64,000 bases of DNA from Candidatus Ligilactobacillus avistercoris (GCA_019119415.1 DWXB01000009.1:1-64000); one strand, 5' to 3'; counted from the first letter of the stretch, positions 37,748 to 47,763 are shown. The notes: generated by a model from the sequence alone, not told the origin. Numbers and translations: made by a program.

Positions 37748-38857
37748 GTGCGCAAGAAAATCATTATGATTGTATTTGCCCTCCTTGGTTTGGGCGGCGG
37801 GTACACGTTTTTACCATATTTATGGCAACTTGGGGGGATTTACCAGCCCGTGCTTAATAACCCCCTGACGGACATGCTGATTGGGTTGGTTGTGATGGGG
37901 TTGATGATGCTGGTATTTGGTAACCTGGTTGACCGGATGCTGGCGCGGATTGAAAAACGGCTTACCCAGCAGAACCCAGCAGCCATTGCGGCCATTTCTT
38001 TGTCCGTGATTGTGGGGATGCTGATTGCAGCGTTGGTTTCCAGCTTATTTTCCCACTCCCACCTGTTCTTCTTGAACACGGTGCTGCCGGTGATCCTGAT
38101 GCTTTTGTTCGGGTATGCCGGGTACGTGTTTGGCCGGAATAAGTTTGGCGACCTTGACCCGACCTTCTTCAAGCGGCTAATGCACCGTGACCGGCCGGCA
38201 GGGGATGTCCTCGAACGGAAGGTAGATGACCACTTCCACAAGTACAAGCTCTTAGATACCAACATTCTGATTGACGGGCGCATTTACGACCTCGTGAAGA
38301 CCGGTTTTATCGAGGGTGTTCTCGTGGTGCCAAACTTTGTGCTGTACGAGTTGCAGTACATTGCGGATGCGGGCGATAGTATCAAGCGGGTTCGGGGCCG
38401 GCGCGGACTGGATATTTTAAACAAGCTCCGGAAGGAAAACGATGTCCCGGTAAAGATGTACGAGGGTGATTTTCCGGATATTCAGGAAGTTGATAGCAAA
38501 TTAATCAAATTAGCGAAGATGATGGATGCAGTGATCGTCACAAACGACTATAATCTCAATAAGGTCTGTGAGTTCCAAAACGTTGAGGTGCTTAACATTA
38601 ACGCCCTGGCCAAGGCGCTCAAGCCGCGGGTAATTCCGGGGGAGAAGTTAAACGTGATGGTCATTAAGAACGGAACCGAGCGCCATCAGGGAGTTGCGTA
38701 CCTGGATGACGGAACGATGATCGTGGTCGAAGACGGCCGGTACTACATGAACAAGACCATTGAAGTGGAGGTCACGAGTGCCTTGCAGACCGATGCCGGC
38801 CGGATGATTTTTGCTAAACCAACGCACTCGAAGCGGGAGCTCCGGGAGAAGAACTAG
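37748..38857 (+). CDS. yacL: PIN-TRAM domain membrane protein (YacL family)
   Basis: A 369-residue protein with four membrane segments in the first ~130 residues, a PIN nuclease domain starting at KLLDTNILIDGRIYDL with the acidic residues of the fold, and a C-terminal TRAM RNA-binding domain (KNGTERHQGVAYLDDGTMIV). It is the conserved neighbour of radA in Firmicutes; its RNA target is unknown. The GTG at 37748 is chosen because GAGGTG lies about seven bases upstream; the frame is open a further five codons. Confidence 0.88.
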   Translation: MRKKIIMIVFALLGLGGGYTFLPYLWQLGGIYQPVLNNPLTDMLIGLVVMGLMMLVFGNLVDRMLARIEKRLTQQNPAAIAAISLSVIVGMLIAALVSSLFSHSHLFFLNTVLPVILMLLFGYAGYVFGRNKFGDLDPTFFKRLMHRDRPAGDVLERKVDDHFHKYKLLDTNILIDGRIYDLVKTGFIEGVLVVPNFVLYELQYIADAGDSIKRVRGRRGLDILNKLRKENDVPVKMYEGDFPDIQEVDSKLIKLAKMMDAVIVTNDYNLNKVCEFQNVEVLNINALAKALKPRVIPGEKLNVMVIKNGTERHQGVAYLDDGTMIVVEDGRYYMNKTIEVEVTSALQTDAGRMIFAKPTHSKRELREKN

Positions 38858-38867
38858 GAGGGTTAAC

Positions 38868-40157
38868 ATGAAATTAAACAAGTTAATGACAACAAGCATG
38901 GTGGGGCTGGCGCTCCTAGCCGCAACGCCGGTGGCATGTGCTGACGACGTGGCGGGGGACAACGCCAACACTCCAGCTACGACACAGCAGTCAAGCCAGA
39001 GTACGCCAACCTTTAATAACGGGGGCCAATCCGTTCAAACTAAGCAGCTTAGCAAGCCGTACATGGTCTTTGGCGCGGGTTTATCCGACAGTGAACGGCA
39101 GCAGGTCGCCCAGGTGCTGGCGGGTAACAGTAGCGCCGCCAACTTCACGAACCTGACGGCAACGGGCCAGGACTACGGCCAGTACGTGGGCAACGGGCAG
39201 GCGACAACCGATTCAGCTATGATTAGCTCGGTGGCCCTGCAACCAGCCGACCCGGGAACGGGGATTAACGTTTCCATCAAGGACTTTGATGGCAAGGACA
39301 ACATCACCCAGGTTACCCCGCAGCAGTACGCCATGGCAGCAGCCTGTGCTGGGGTAAAGGACATGAACATCGTGGTAACGGCCAACACGCCGGTTTCCGG
39401 GACGTCTGCCCTGACCGGGGTGTACAAGGCCCTTGCAGTTGACGGAATTCAACTGAACAGCAAGAACACGGCGGCCGCCAACGGGCTGTTACAGGCTACC
39501 CAGCCGGCCGTTCAGGCTAACCAGGGTGACTCCCAGTACGCCGGGAAATTAGTTCAAGCGGTCTTAGCCGTTGCCCAGCAGGTCGCCCAGGACCGGCAGA
39601 ACGGCAAAATGGATTCTGCTTCCGAGATTCAAAGCATGTTGATGAAGCAGTTACAAAAGCAGGGGATTGCCAGCGAAACGCCGCAGTCAGCCATCAACCA
39701 GATTGTCCAAGCGCTGGTTAACTTCGAACACGCTCCGGTTGCCAAGACCAGCACGGTAGTTAATACGATTAAGAACGTGCAGCACAACGTGGCCAACAAT
39801 AAGAACGGCAACATGATTAACGCCAACGACTGGAAGGATGCTCACATGAACTTCTTCGAACGGCTCTGGAAGATGATTGTGCACGCCGTGAACGTCTACA
39901 TTCTGCGGCACGACCCGACGAAGGACGCTTCCGCCGAAAAGAGTCAGGAAGCCCAAAACAGCGGTGTGAGCGCGGCAAGTTCAGCGTCAGGTTCATCCGC
40001 AACGCAGAGCTCATCGGCGGCAAAGGATCAGTCGGCGGCCGGTGACGAACAGTCCAGTGAAGTTACTCCGAAGCAGCCGGCCCAAAAGCAGGATGAAAAG
40101 GCGCCCGCAGCGCAGAATAACGGTCAGCAGGCAAGCGGCGCTGCTAACCAGCAGTAG
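38868..40157 (+). CDS. secreted DUF1002 protein
   Basis: A 429-residue secreted protein with a signal peptide (LMTTSMVGLALLAATPVACA, likely cut after residue 25), the DUF1002 region (KPYMVFGAGLSDSERQQVAQ) and a long Ser/Ala/Gln-rich disordered tail of about 80 residues that has no LPxTG or other anchor. DUF1002 has no known activity. A 10-bp gap with AGGAGGG links it to the PIN-TRAM gene. The tail suggests looseness in the cell wall or export to the medium. Confidence 0.85.
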   Translation: MKLNKLMTTSMVGLALLAATPVACADDVAGDNANTPATTQQSSQSTPTFNNGGQSVQTKQLSKPYMVFGAGLSDSERQQVAQVLAGNSSAANFTNLTATGQDYGQYVGNGQATTDSAMISSVALQPADPGTGINVSIKDFDGKDNITQVTPQQYAMAAACAGVKDMNIVVTANTPVSGTSALTGVYKALAVDGIQLNSKNTAAANGLLQATQPAVQANQGDSQYAGKLVQAVLAVAQQVAQDRQNGKMDSASEIQSMLMKQLQKQGIASETPQSAINQIVQALVNFEHAPVAKTSTVVNTIKNVQHNVANNKNGNMINANDWKDAHMNFFERLWKMIVHAVNVYILRHDPTKDASAEKSQEAQNSGVSAASSASGSSATQSSSAAKDQSAAGDEQSSEVTPKQPAQKQDEKAPAAQNNGQQASGAANQQ

Positions 40158-40252
40158 TTGCGGAACGCAGGGGAGCATTGTAGAATTGAGAAGACTGGTG
40201 GGCGGGACTTGCCGCCTACTGTGAGATTATTACGAAGAAAGAGGCGCTCATT

Positions 40253-41752
40253 TTGGCAGAAGCGGAACAACCACAAAAGATTCGGGTGCGGTACGCACCA
40301 AGTCCGACGGGACACCTTCACATCGGGAATGCCCGGACGGCCCTGTTTAACTACCTGTTTGCCCGGCATAACAACGGGACGTTTGTGATTCGGATCGAGG
40401 ATACTGATACGAAGCGGAACGTGCAGGACGGGGAAAAGAGCCAGCTGGATAACTTAAAGTGGCTGGGAATTGACTGGGACGAAGGTCCGGATAAACCGGG
40501 CGCTTTTGGCCCGTACCGGCAGTCCGAACGGCGGGAGATTTACCAGCCGCTGATTCAGGAACTACTGGACAAGGGGATTGCCTACAAGTCATACATGACC
40601 GAAGAAGAGCTGCAGGCCCAGCGGGAACAGCAGAAGGCCAACGGCGAAGCCCCGCGCTACGTGTACGAGTATGCTGGGATGAGTGATGACGAAATTAAGG
40701 CTAAGCAGGAGGAGTGCGAGGCCAAGGGATTGAAGCCGGTTGTTCGGATTCACGTTCCGGCCAACAAGGTCTACGAGTGGGACGACATGGTGAAGGGCCA
40801 CGTCAGCTTTAAGTCTGAAACCATCGGGGGTGACTTTGTCATCCAGAAGCGGGATGGTATGCCGACGTACAACTTCGCCGTTGTTGTTGACGATCACATG
40901 ATGGAGATTACCCACGTGCTGCGGGGCGACGACCACGTTGCCAACACCCCCAAGCAGTTGGTAGTTTACGAGGCCTTCGGGTGGCAGCCACCGCAGTTCG
41001 GCCACATGTCCCTGATTATTAACGCTGAAACGGGCAAGAAGCTCAGTAAGCGGGACGAAACGGTGCTTCAGTTTATCGAACAGTACCGTTCCCTCGGATA
41101 CATGCCAGACGCGATGTTTAACTTCATCACGCTGCTGGGTTGGTCACCAAAGGGTGAGTCAGAAATCTTTACGCGCAAGCAGTTCATTAAGATGTTTGAC
41201 TACAAGCGGCTGAGCAAGTCACCAGCAGCCTTTGACATCAAGAAGCTTGAGTGGGTCAACAACCGCTACGTTAAGCTTGGAAACGAGGATACGGTGGTTG
41301 ACCTGGCGCTCAAGCAGCTGATTAAGGCTGGGTTAATCAAGGAAGATCCGGACGTTGCAACGATTGAGTGGGCGCGGAAGCTCATCAACCTGTACAAGCG
41401 GCAGATGTCCTACATGGGCCAGATTGTGGAAATGGCGGACATCTTCTTCAATATTCCGGATGAGTTAAGCGCTGATGACCGGGCAGAACTGGCGGATGAA
41501 AACGCGGTTCCGGTCATCGAGGCGTTCAAGAAGCGCGTTGAGACGATGCCGCTGTTTGACGCAACGGAGATTCAAAACGCTATCTGGGACGTTCAGCATG
41601 AAACCGGCGTACGGGGGCGGAAGCTTTACATGCCGATTCGGATTGCGGCGACCCGGTCCATGCACGGTCCAGAAATCGGCCCAACCATTGAGTTGTTCGG
41701 CCGGGACAACGTCTTAAAGTACATTGACCAGACGCTTGCTGAAATTAACTAG
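40253..41752 (+). CDS. gltX: glutamyl-tRNA synthetase
   Basis: A 499-residue class I synthetase. The HIGH-like motif is HIGN in [17 protein letters not shown] and the KMSKS-like motif KLSKRDE. Used with GatCAB in this genome, it would charge both tRNA(Glu) and tRNA(Gln). The start is TTG at 40253, eight bases after AAAGAGG; the ATG-less start is supported by the family's N-terminal sequence beginning just after it. The frame upstream has no better start. No T-box leader is visible in the 95-bp gap before it. Confidence 0.96.
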   Translation: MAEAEQPQKIRVRYAPSPTGHLHIGNARTALFNYLFARHNNGTFVIRIEDTDTKRNVQDGEKSQLDNLKWLGIDWDEGPDKPGAFGPYRQSERREIYQPLIQELLDKGIAYKSYMTEEELQAQREQQKANGEAPRYVYEYAGMSDDEIKAKQEECEAKGLKPVVRIHVPANKVYEWDDMVKGHVSFKSETIGGDFVIQKRDGMPTYNFAVVVDDHMMEITHVLRGDDHVANTPKQLVVYEAFGWQPPQFGHMSLIINAETGKKLSKRDETVLQFIEQYRSLGYMPDAMFNFITLLGWSPKGESEIFTRKQFIKMFDYKRLSKSPAAFDIKKLEWVNNRYVKLGNEDTVVDLALKQLIKAGLIKEDPDVATIEWARKLINLYKRQMSYMGQIVEMADIFFNIPDELSADDRAELADENAVPVIEAFKKRVETMPLFDATEIQNAIWDVQHETGVRGRKLYMPIRIAATRSMHGPEIGPTIELFGRDNVLKYIDQTLAEIN

Positions 41753-41822
41753 GCGTGGCGCGGAACCACGGAGAGGGTATGGCAAAAATCCCGGTTAATT
41801 CCGGTTAACCGGATTCCCAATT

Positions 41823-41930
41823 AAACGAGCTGAATGGAAGTGCGCAAGCCTCCGAATTGCTGCTGCGTGATTCGTTTGCCTTCCTGCTTTCACTCCGCTC
41901 GCTTTCTTGGTTTTGCCACACCTTCTTTTT
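41823..41930 (+). ncRNA. intergenic structured element B (before cysS)
   Basis: AAACGAGC (41823-41830) and GCTCGCTT (41897-41904, one mismatch) close an insert with inner stems GGAAG/CTTCC and GCAA/TTGC. T-rich sequence and ACACCT follow. It shares these borders with element A near 19.2 kb, and its reverse complement resembles the 3' half of element A (GGCTTG...CTTCCA...CTCGTTT). A perfect 12-bp palindrome CCGGTTAACCGG lies just upstream. Confidence 0.4.
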
Positions 41931-41946
41931 GTTAGGGGGAATTCCA

Positions 41947-43362
41947 GTGATTCAAATTTACAACACGCTCACAAACGAGAAGGAGCCGTTTACACCGCAA
42001 AAGCCCAATGAGGTCCTAATGTACGTCTGCGGGCCGACGGTGTACAACTACATTCATATTGGGAACGCCCGGAGCGTTGTGGCGTTTGATACGATTCGGC
42101 GCTACCTGGAATACCGCGGGTACACCGTTAAGTTCGTTTCCAACTTTACCGACGTTGACGATAAGATTATTAAGGCCAGCCAGGAAACGGGAATGGCGGT
42201 TGATGAGTTGACGGACAAGTATATTAACGCTTTTTATGAGGACACGGCCGCCCTTAACGTCAAGCGGGCCACGGTCAACCCACGGGTCCGGGAAAACATT
42301 CCCGCCATCATTGACTTTATCCAGCAGCTCATTGATAAGGGGTATGCCTATGTCAGTGCGGGCGATGTCTACTACCGCACCCGCAAGTTTGCCCACTACG
42401 GGGAACTTTCCGGGCAAACAATCGATGACCTTGAGCAGGGGGCAAGTGCCCGGACGGATGCGCGCGATCAAGATAAGAAGGAAGATCCGCTCGACTTTGC
42501 TCTCTGGAAGGCGGCCAAGCCCGGTGAAATCAGCTGGGATGCTCCGTGGGGGAGTGGCCGTCCGGGATGGCACATCGAGTGTTCGGTGATGGCGACCAAG
42601 TATCTGGAAGCGACGGTCGACATTCATGGCGGCGGCCAGGACCTTGAATTTCCGCATCACGAAAACGAAATTGCGCAGAGTGAAGCGGTCACCGGCCAGC
42701 CGTTTGCGCGCTACTGGATGCACAACGGGTTTGTGACGGTCGGGACGGAAAACGAGAAGATGAGTAAGTCGGCCGGCAACTTCGTGACGGTGCACGAACT
42801 GCTTAAGCAGGTGGACCCGCAGGTGCTGCGGTTCCTCATTGCCACCGTTCAGTACCGGCACCCAATCCAGTACAGCGACGCCAGTCTCCAGGAAGCAGAA
42901 GCTAACCTGACAAAGTTGCGCACGGCGGTGGCAAACGCTCGCTTTCGGTTAGCGGATGCCCGTTCAGGCCACGATGCGGCGGTTGAGAAGCAGTTCGCCA
43001 CCCTGGAAGCGCAGTTTAAGGACGCGATGGACGATGATTTCAACGCGCAAAACGGGATTGCGGTTGCGTATGAGATGGCGAAGGTGCTGAACACATACAG
43101 CGCCCAGGACACCGTTTCCTGTGAGACACTAACGCAGTTATTAGACCGGTTTACTACGGTGATGGCAATTTTTGGGATTACTTTCCCGGCGGAAACAAAG
43201 AAAACGGATGATGATGCCTGGATTGACGCCCTGATTGCCAAGCGGGAAGCGGCCCGGAAACAGCGTGACTTTGCGACAAGCGATCAGATTCGGGATGAGT
43301 TGAAGGAACAGGGGATTATTCTCGAAGATACCCCCCAAGGAACGAGGTGGAAACGCGCATGA
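41947..43362 (+). CDS. cysS: cysteinyl-tRNA synthetase
   Basis: A 471-residue class I synthetase. It has [17 protein letters not shown] (zinc-ligand Cys and HIGH-like HIGN), the further zinc ligands in GWHIECSVM and [10 protein letters not shown], and the KMSKS loop [10 protein letters not shown]. The start is GTG at 41947 after GTTAGGGGGAATTCCA; the frame is open upstream into the structured element. It overlaps mrnC by four bases. Confidence 0.97.
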   Translation: MIQIYNTLTNEKEPFTPQKPNEVLMYVCGPTVYNYIHIGNARSVVAFDTIRRYLEYRGYTVKFVSNFTDVDDKIIKASQETGMAVDELTDKYINAFYEDTAALNVKRATVNPRVRENIPAIIDFIQQLIDKGYAYVSAGDVYYRTRKFAHYGELSGQTIDDLEQGASARTDARDQDKKEDPLDFALWKAAKPGEISWDAPWGSGRPGWHIECSVMATKYLEATVDIHGGGQDLEFPHHENEIAQSEAVTGQPFARYWMHNGFVTVGTENEKMSKSAGNFVTVHELLKQVDPQVLRFLIATVQYRHPIQYSDASLQEAEANLTKLRTAVANARFRLADARSGHDAAVEKQFATLEAQFKDAMDDDFNAQNGIAVAYEMAKVLNTYSAQDTVSCETLTQLLDRFTTVMAIFGITFPAETKKTDDDAWIDALIAKREAARKQRDFATSDQIRDELKEQGIILEDTPQGTRWKRA

Positions 43363-43760
43363 GTGGCGTTGATTATCAGCAGCTAAACGGAATTGCCCTG
43401 GCCTACATTGGGGACGCCATCTACGAGGTGTACATCCGGCGGCACTTACTAGCCAGTGGGATTAGTAAACCAACGAAGCTTCATCACCGGGCAACCCACT
43501 ATGTTTCGGCTAAGGCGCAGGCGTTTTTAATCGATAAGATGGAAGAAGAAAACCTCATGACGCCAACCGAGCAGGAGTTTTATAAGCGGGGGCGGAACGC
43601 TAAAAGCCACACCTCCGCGAAGAACACGAACGTGGTAACTTACCGGATTTCAACCGGGTTTGAAGCGTTATTCGGGTACCTCTTTTTGAGTGGCCAGCAG
43701 GACCGGCTAACCGAACTGGCAAACTGGTGCATCCAAACGGTTGAACGGGAGGGAAAGTAA
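43359..43760 (+). CDS. mrnC: mini-ribonuclease III
   Basis: A 133-residue RNase III domain without the double-stranded RNA-binding domain. [15 protein letters not shown] carries the catalytic acidic residues and [11 protein letters not shown] is family-specific. In Bacillus it trims the ends of 23S rRNA. The ATG at 43359 overlaps the cysS stop, with GAGGTGG eight bases upstream; an earlier in-frame GTG is part of that site. It overlaps the start of rlmB by one base. Confidence 0.94.
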   Translation: MSGVDYQQLNGIALAYIGDAIYEVYIRRHLLASGISKPTKLHHRATHYVSAKAQAFLIDKMEEENLMTPTEQEFYKRGRNAKSHTSAKNTNVVTYRISTGFEALFGYLFLSGQQDRLTELANWCIQTVEREGK

Positions 43761-44491
43761 TGGCAGCAGACTTTATTATCGGACGGCACCCCGTCATGGC
43801 AGCGCTGAAAGCCCACCAGGAAGCTAACAAGCTGTTTGTCCAGGTGGACCTAAAGGCGGATGCGGTGCACACGATGGTGCAGCTAGCCAAGCAGCAGCAC
43901 ATCATTGTCAGTTCCGTGCCGAAGCAGAAGCTCGACCGGTTAGTCGCGGGGCAAAATCACCAGGGCGTGGTGCTGGCGATTGCGGCGTACGAGTACGCCA
44001 CGGTCGATGACCTGTTTGCCCGGGCAGAGGAGCAGGGCGAAGTACCGTACTTGTTGATGCTGGATGGAATCGTTGATCCGCATAATTTGGGATCGATTCT
44101 GCGGACGGCTGATGCAACCGGGGTGCACGGAATCATCATTCCTAAGCGGCGGGCTGTTCAACTCACGGCGACGGTTGCCAAAACGTCTACCGGAGCCATC
44201 GAACACGTTCCGGTTGCCCGGGTTACTAACATGGTGCAGACGGCCAAGGAGCTTAAGAAGCGGGGATGTTGGTTGTTTGGGACTGACATGGAAGGAACTG
44301 ACTTCCGCCAGTGGCAGGCTACGGGACCAACGGTTGTGGTAATCGGGAACGAAGGTCGGGGAATTACCCCCCTCCTTAAAAAGACGTGTGATGAAATGCT
44401 CACCATCCCGATGACCGGGCATGTCCAAAGCCTTAACGCCAGCGTGGCGGCAAGCCTCATTATGTATCAGGGCTTTACGTCCCGCGGCTAG
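43760..44491 (+). CDS. rlmB: 23S rRNA 2'-O-methyltransferase, TrmH/RlmB family
   Basis: A 243-residue SPOUT methyltransferase. The N-terminal substrate-binding domain (FIIGRHPVMAALKAH) is followed by the knotted catalytic domain with DGIVDPHNLGSILRTADATG, VVIGNEGRGI and IPMTGHVQSLNASVAASLIM. It modifies G2251 in E. coli. The cysS-mrnC-rlmB order is conserved in Firmicutes. Confidence 0.94.
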   Translation: MAADFIIGRHPVMAALKAHQEANKLFVQVDLKADAVHTMVQLAKQQHIIVSSVPKQKLDRLVAGQNHQGVVLAIAAYEYATVDDLFARAEEQGEVPYLLMLDGIVDPHNLGSILRTADATGVHGIIIPKRRAVQLTATVAKTSTGAIEHVPVARVTNMVQTAKELKKRGCWLFGTDMEGTDFRQWQATGPTVVVIGNEGRGITPLLKKTCDEMLTIPMTGHVQSLNASVAASLIMYQGFTSRG

Positions 44492-44500
44492 CAGCGGAAA

Positions 44501-44530
44501 TTGACACGCTTCCCGCGTTTATGATAGGGT
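44501..44530 (+). promoter_or_regulatory. rpmG-secE promoter
   Basis: TTGACA (44501-44506) is followed after 18 bp by TAGGGT (44525-44530); a TATGAT-like alternative -10 overlaps it at shorter spacing. Confidence 0.5.
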
Positions 44531-44561
44531 AGCTAAGGATAACGTGTAAGGAGTGATCAGC

Positions 44562-44711
44562 ATGGCACAAAAGCGCGTGGCACTTGCATGTTCCGTGTGT
44601 GGTTCACGGAATTATACGATTGCAGCGAACCCCCAGCGGGTTGAGCGGCTTGAAGTTAAGAAATTTTGCCGGTACTGCGGAAAGCACACGCTGCACCGGG
44701 AAACCAAGTAA
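44562..44711 (+). CDS. rpmG: 50S ribosomal protein L33
   Basis: A 49-residue protein starting [19 protein letters not shown] and ending [10 protein letters not shown]. It keeps both CxxC pairs (CSVC and CRYC), so it is the zinc-binding form. The ATG at 44562 follows AAGGAGTGATCAGC. It precedes secE and nusG, the common order. Too short for many ORF searches. Confidence 0.95.
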   Translation: MAQKRVALACSVCGSRNYTIAANPQRVERLEVKKFCRYCGKHTLHRETK

Positions 44712-44727
44712 CGGAGGAACGGCAGGA

Positions 44728-44892
44728 ATGAAGTTTATTAAGGGTGTTATTCAGACCATGAAGGACACGACATGGCTGAACTTCCGGCAGACGATGCACT
44801 CAACCGACATCGTGGTAATGTCATCGATTCTGTTTATCATTTTCTTTGCGCTCGTTGACTGGGCCGCCCAGATGATCATCGGTGCGCTTTAA
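44728..44892 (+). CDS. secE: preprotein translocase subunit SecE
   Basis: A 54-residue single-span membrane protein (KFIKGVIQTMKDTTWLNFRQ, then VVMSSILFIIFFALVDWAA). It clamps SecY in the membrane channel. The ATG at 44728 follows GGAGGAACGGCAGGA, 16 bp after rpmG; the longer open frame upstream overlaps rpmG in another frame and is not coding. Confidence 0.94.
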   Translation: MKFIKGVIQTMKDTTWLNFRQTMHSTDIVVMSSILFIIFFALVDWAAQMIIGAL

Positions 44893-44902
44893 GTAGCGCT
44901 GG

Positions 44903-44931
44903 TTGCGGGGACCCGGAAGGTTTTGTATAAT
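44903..44931 (+). promoter_or_regulatory. nusG promoter
   Basis: TTGCGG (44903-44908) and TATAAT (44926-44931) are separated by 17 bp. A small hairpin (CTTG-6-CAAG followed by GTTTTTTT) lies in the leader before nusG and could attenuate it. Confidence 0.7.
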
Positions 44932-45003
44932 ACAACCGAAGCGAAAAATCTTGTTGCGGCAAGGTTTTTTTATTTTACCCTAATGACAAAGAGGAGTTTA
45001 CTT

Positions 45004-45558
45004 ATGACGACGACAGAAAACGAAAAGAAATGGTATGTGCTGCACACGTACTCTGGTTACGAAAACAAAGTGAAAAATAACCTGGAGTCCCGGACGACCT
45101 CAATGGGTATGCAGGACTACATTTTCCGGGTAATCGTGCCGGAAGAAGAGGAGCACCATCAGCTGAAAGACGGGAAGGATAAGGTGGAAATGGAGAAGAC
45201 CTTCCCGGGCTACGTTTTAGTAGAAATGGTTATGACGGACCAGTCCTGGTACGTTGTGCGGAACACCCCGGGGGTAACCGGATTTGTTGGGTCGCACGGC
45301 TCCGGAAGCAAGCCGGCCCCGCTGTTGGATGATGAAATTCAGCTGATTCTGCGGCGGCTCGGAATGTCAACGCGGCACGTTGACTTCAAGGCGGACGTTG
45401 GTGACACCGTGCGGATCATCAACGGGGCATTCAGTGGCCTGGAAGGTAAGATTACGGCCATCGACCACGAAAAGATGAAGCTGAAGGTTAACATCGACAT
45501 GTTTGGTCGGGAAACAGCCACGGAGCTTGACTTCGACCAGGTAGATAAGGTCAACTAA
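45004..45558 (+). CDS. nusG: transcription antitermination/pausing factor NusG
   Basis: A 184-residue protein with the NGN domain (KKWYVLHTYSGYENKVK, EMVMTDQSWYVVRNTPGVTGFVG) and a C-terminal KOW domain (GDTVRIINGAFSGLEGKI). It binds RNA polymerase and couples it to Rho or ribosomes. The ATG at 45004 follows AGAGGAGTTTACTT; upstream in-frame codons overlap the promoter. Confidence 0.97.
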   Translation: MTTTENEKKWYVLHTYSGYENKVKNNLESRTTSMGMQDYIFRVIVPEEEEHHQLKDGKDKVEMEKTFPGYVLVEMVMTDQSWYVVRNTPGVTGFVGSHGSGSKPAPLLDDEIQLILRRLGMSTRHVDFKADVGDTVRIINGAFSGLEGKITAIDHEKMKLKVNIDMFGRETATELDFDQVDKVN

Positions 45559-45588
45559 TTTAATGTACGGGAAAAAGAGGTGGTTACC

Positions 45589-46425
45589 ATGACACGACGG
45601 AAATGGGGTCAGGTACTAATCGGCGCGGGCATTCTTGCCGGCGGGGGTTACTGGCTCGCCCACCATTCTTCCCACCATCCGGGGACAAGCAATTGGCGGG
45701 TCCCCGTTTTATTTATTCCGGGGTATAACGGCAACCGGTTTTCGCTAGGTCCGATGATTAGGCGGTTTGTAAAGCACGGTTGGGGCGCACAGGTTGCGAC
45801 GGTGTGGCTCGATCAGGGGCGAATCACGCGGGTGCAGGGTGAGCTGGCAACCAGCGACCTGATTCAGGTCCTGTTTGTTCAAAACCGGGGGCCCGTGGAG
45901 GTGCAGGTCCCGGGATTGCGGGTGTTGTTACGGACCCTCTACCAGCTTGGGCGGAAGGAAGTCAAGGTGGTTGCGCATTCAATGGGGGGAGTTGCCCTGT
46001 TGCATTACCTGGTAACCCACGATGTTCACCAGGAGCCGGCAATCAAACAAGCGGTAACGATTGCCGCCCCGTTTAACGATACCGACCCGGGGAAGACGGA
46101 CTGGGCGCATATCGAGGATTACGCGCTGACCTTAACGGGTCCCACGCACCAGACGCCCCGGTACCGCCACCTGCACCGCAATCAGGCGGCGATTCCGGCG
46201 ACTACCCGCTTTTTGAATGTATACGGCGAGCTACATGCGCATACTGATGGCTCGGTGGGGGTTAACTCCGCCCGGGCCCTCCGGCACCTGGTTGCGGCTT
46301 CCCGGTACCAGGAACACCGGTTTACTGGCGTGGGCGCCCAGCATAGTTTATTGCACCAGAATGCGGCAGTTGACCGGTTAGTTGCCACGTTTCTCGGCCG
46401 CAGGGGCTTGTCGGGCAAGGACTAA
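45589..46425 (+). CDS. DUF915-type alpha/beta hydrolase, membrane-anchored
   Basis: A 278-residue protein with an N-terminal signal-anchor (WGQVLIGAGILAGGGYWLA) and an extracytoplasmic alpha/beta hydrolase domain. The nucleophile is Ser131 in VVAHSMGG; a His near the C-terminus (AQHSLLHQ) and an Asp in HAHTDGSVG complete a plausible triad. This is the DUF915 family of cell-surface lipase/esterase-like proteins common in lactobacilli. The substrate is unknown. The ATG at 45589 has AGAGGTGG upstream. It separates nusG from the L11 operon and its end overlaps that operon's promoter. Confidence 0.85.
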   Translation: MTRRKWGQVLIGAGILAGGGYWLAHHSSHHPGTSNWRVPVLFIPGYNGNRFSLGPMIRRFVKHGWGAQVATVWLDQGRITRVQGELATSDLIQVLFVQNRGPVEVQVPGLRVLLRTLYQLGRKEVKVVAHSMGGVALLHYLVTHDVHQEPAIKQAVTIAAPFNDTDPGKTDWAHIEDYALTLTGPTHQTPRYRHLHRNQAAIPATTRFLNVYGELHAHTDGSVGVNSARALRHLVAASRYQEHRFTGVGAQHSLLHQNAAVDRLVATFLGRRGLSGKD

Positions 46426-46436
46426 CATGGTAGACT
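46408..46436 (+). promoter_or_regulatory. rplK-rplA promoter
   Basis: TTGTCG (46408-46413) and TAGACT (46431-46436) are separated by 17 bp with TG before the -10 box (extended -10). The -35 lies in the end of the hydrolase gene. Confidence 0.6.
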
Positions 46437-46468
46437 ATTCAAGTATGCATGGCGTTGTCGTGCATTCA

Positions 46469-46504
46469 GTGGGAGGCTGAATTCGACGCAGCCATCCGAC
46501 CACA
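46469..46504 (+). promoter_or_regulatory. L1-binding-like RNA element, copy 1 (rplK leader)
   Basis: GTGGGAGG (46469-46476) and GACCACA (46498-46504) enclose an internal hairpin (GGCTG/CAGCC). GTGG/CCAC pairs with unpaired purines between, resembling the asymmetric-loop site that L1 binds in rRNA and in its own mRNA. The same motif recurs before rplA. Confidence 0.55.
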
Positions 46505-46528
46505 CACGGATTTTAAGGAGGTATTACC

Positions 46529-46954
46529 GTGGCTAAAAAAGTAGTTAACGTTGTTAAATTACAAATTCCTGCTGGTAAAGCAACTCCAGCTCCGCCAGTA
46601 GGTCCTGCCCTTGGACAGGCCGGAATCAACATCATGGGCTTCACGAAGGAGTTCAACGCCCGGACACAGGATCAGGCGGGCATGCTGATTCCAGTTGTTA
46701 TTAGTGTTTATGAAGACCGGTCATTCGACTTCATTACTAAGACTCCGCCGGCATCCGTCTTACTCAAGAAGGCTGCTGGTGTTCAGAAGGGTTCCGGTGA
46801 ACCAAACACCAAGAAGGTCGCTACGGTGACGAAGGACCAGGTGAAGGAAATCGCCGAAACAAAGATGCAAGATCTAAACGCTGCGGATGTCGAAGCCGCA
46901 ATGCGCATGATTGAAGGTACTGCACGGAGCATGGGCTTCACCGTCGAAGGCTAA
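46529..46954 (+). CDS. rplK: 50S ribosomal protein L11
   Basis: A 141-residue protein starting [20 protein letters not shown], with the conserved [17 protein letters not shown] segment that contacts the GTPase centre of 23S rRNA. The start is GTG at 46529 after AAGGAGGTATTACC. It is cotranscribed with rplA. Confidence 0.98.
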   Translation: MAKKVVNVVKLQIPAGKATPAPPVGPALGQAGINIMGFTKEFNARTQDQAGMLIPVVISVYEDRSFDFITKTPPASVLLKKAAGVQKGSGEPNTKKVATVTKDQVKEIAETKMQDLNAADVEAAMRMIEGTARSMGFTVEG

Positions 46955-47000
46955 TCCCATACTTCTCAGTCGGATTTCGGGACGAAAGCCCGAAAATCAG

Positions 47001-47026
47001 GTGGGAGGTATATCCGATTGACCACA
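47001..47026 (+). promoter_or_regulatory. L1-binding-like RNA element, copy 2 (before rplA)
   Basis: GTGGGAGG (47001-47008) and GACCACA (47020-47026) repeat the motif of the rplK leader with a shorter internal hairpin (GGA/TCC). It lies about 25 bases before the rplA start codon, close to its ribosome binding site. Confidence 0.55.
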
Positions 47027-47049
47027 GATTGCAAGGAGGATAATCACTA

Positions 47050-47742
47050 ATGGCTAAGAAAAAGAGTAAGAAGTACTTAGAAGCTGCTAAGCAGGTCGAA
47101 GCAGGTAAGTCATACACGGCTGCTGAAGCGATCGAACTGGTTAAAAAGATTGACTTTGCTGGCTTTGATGCCACCATGGAAGTTGCTTTCAAGCTGAACT
47201 TGGACACCAAGCAGGCTGACCAACAGCTCCGGGGCGCCGTTGTGCTGCCAAACGGAACTGGGAAAGATCAGAAGGTTGTTGTGTTTGCTAAGGGACCAAA
47301 GGCCAAGGAAGCTGAAGAAGCCGGCGCCGACTTTGTTGGTGACGACGACTTAGTTAAGAAGATCCAGGATGGCTGGCTTGACTTTGACGTTGCCATTGCT
47401 ACCCCAGACATGATGGCCCAGGTTGGTCGTCTTGGACGGGTCTTAGGGCCAAAGGGCTTAATGCCAAACCCGAAGACTGGTACGGTGACGATGGACGTTA
47501 AGAAGGCCGTTGAAGAATCCAAGGCCGGGAAGGTAACGTACCGGACAGACCGTGACGGGAACGTGCACGTTCCGTTTGGGAAGGTTTCATTCGATGCTAA
47601 GGCCCTGGAAGAAAACTTCCAGACGATTTACGACATCATTTTGAAGCTGCGGCCGGCAAGTGTTAAGGGGACGTACGTTCAGCACCTGTCAGTTGCTTCA
47701 ACGTTTGGCCCGAGTGTCACGATTGATACGGCCACGATGTAA
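47050..47742 (+). CDS. rplA: 50S ribosomal protein L1
   Basis: A 230-residue L1-stalk protein, also known as an autogenous repressor that binds its own mRNA. It starts [20 protein letters not shown] and contains the family signature near [20 protein letters not shown]. The ATG follows AAGGAGGATAATCACT. Confidence 0.98.
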   Translation: MAKKKSKKYLEAAKQVEAGKSYTAAEAIELVKKIDFAGFDATMEVAFKLNLDTKQADQQLRGAVVLPNGTGKDQKVVVFAKGPKAKEAEEAGADFVGDDDLVKKIQDGWLDFDVAIATPDMMAQVGRLGRVLGPKGLMPNPKTGTVTMDVKKAVEESKAGKVTYRTDRDGNVHVPFGKVSFDAKALEENFQTIYDIILKLRPASVKGTYVQHLSVASTFGPSVTIDTATM

Positions 47743-47763
47743 GCAGCAGCGAATTAGCGATTA

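Noticed and set aside
40158-40252. T-box or other riboswitch before gltX
   Set aside because: Short leader without conserved T-box sequences; only minor inverted repeats.
41753-41946. T-box riboswitch before cysS
   Set aside because: No AGGGTGGNACCGCG antiterminator motif or specifier loop could be found; the region holds only the structured element shared with 19.2 kb.
42016-42861. 281-codon open frame on the minus strand
   Set aside because: It lies antisense inside cysS, has no ribosome site or family resemblance, and is a by-product of GC-rich codon use in the real gene.
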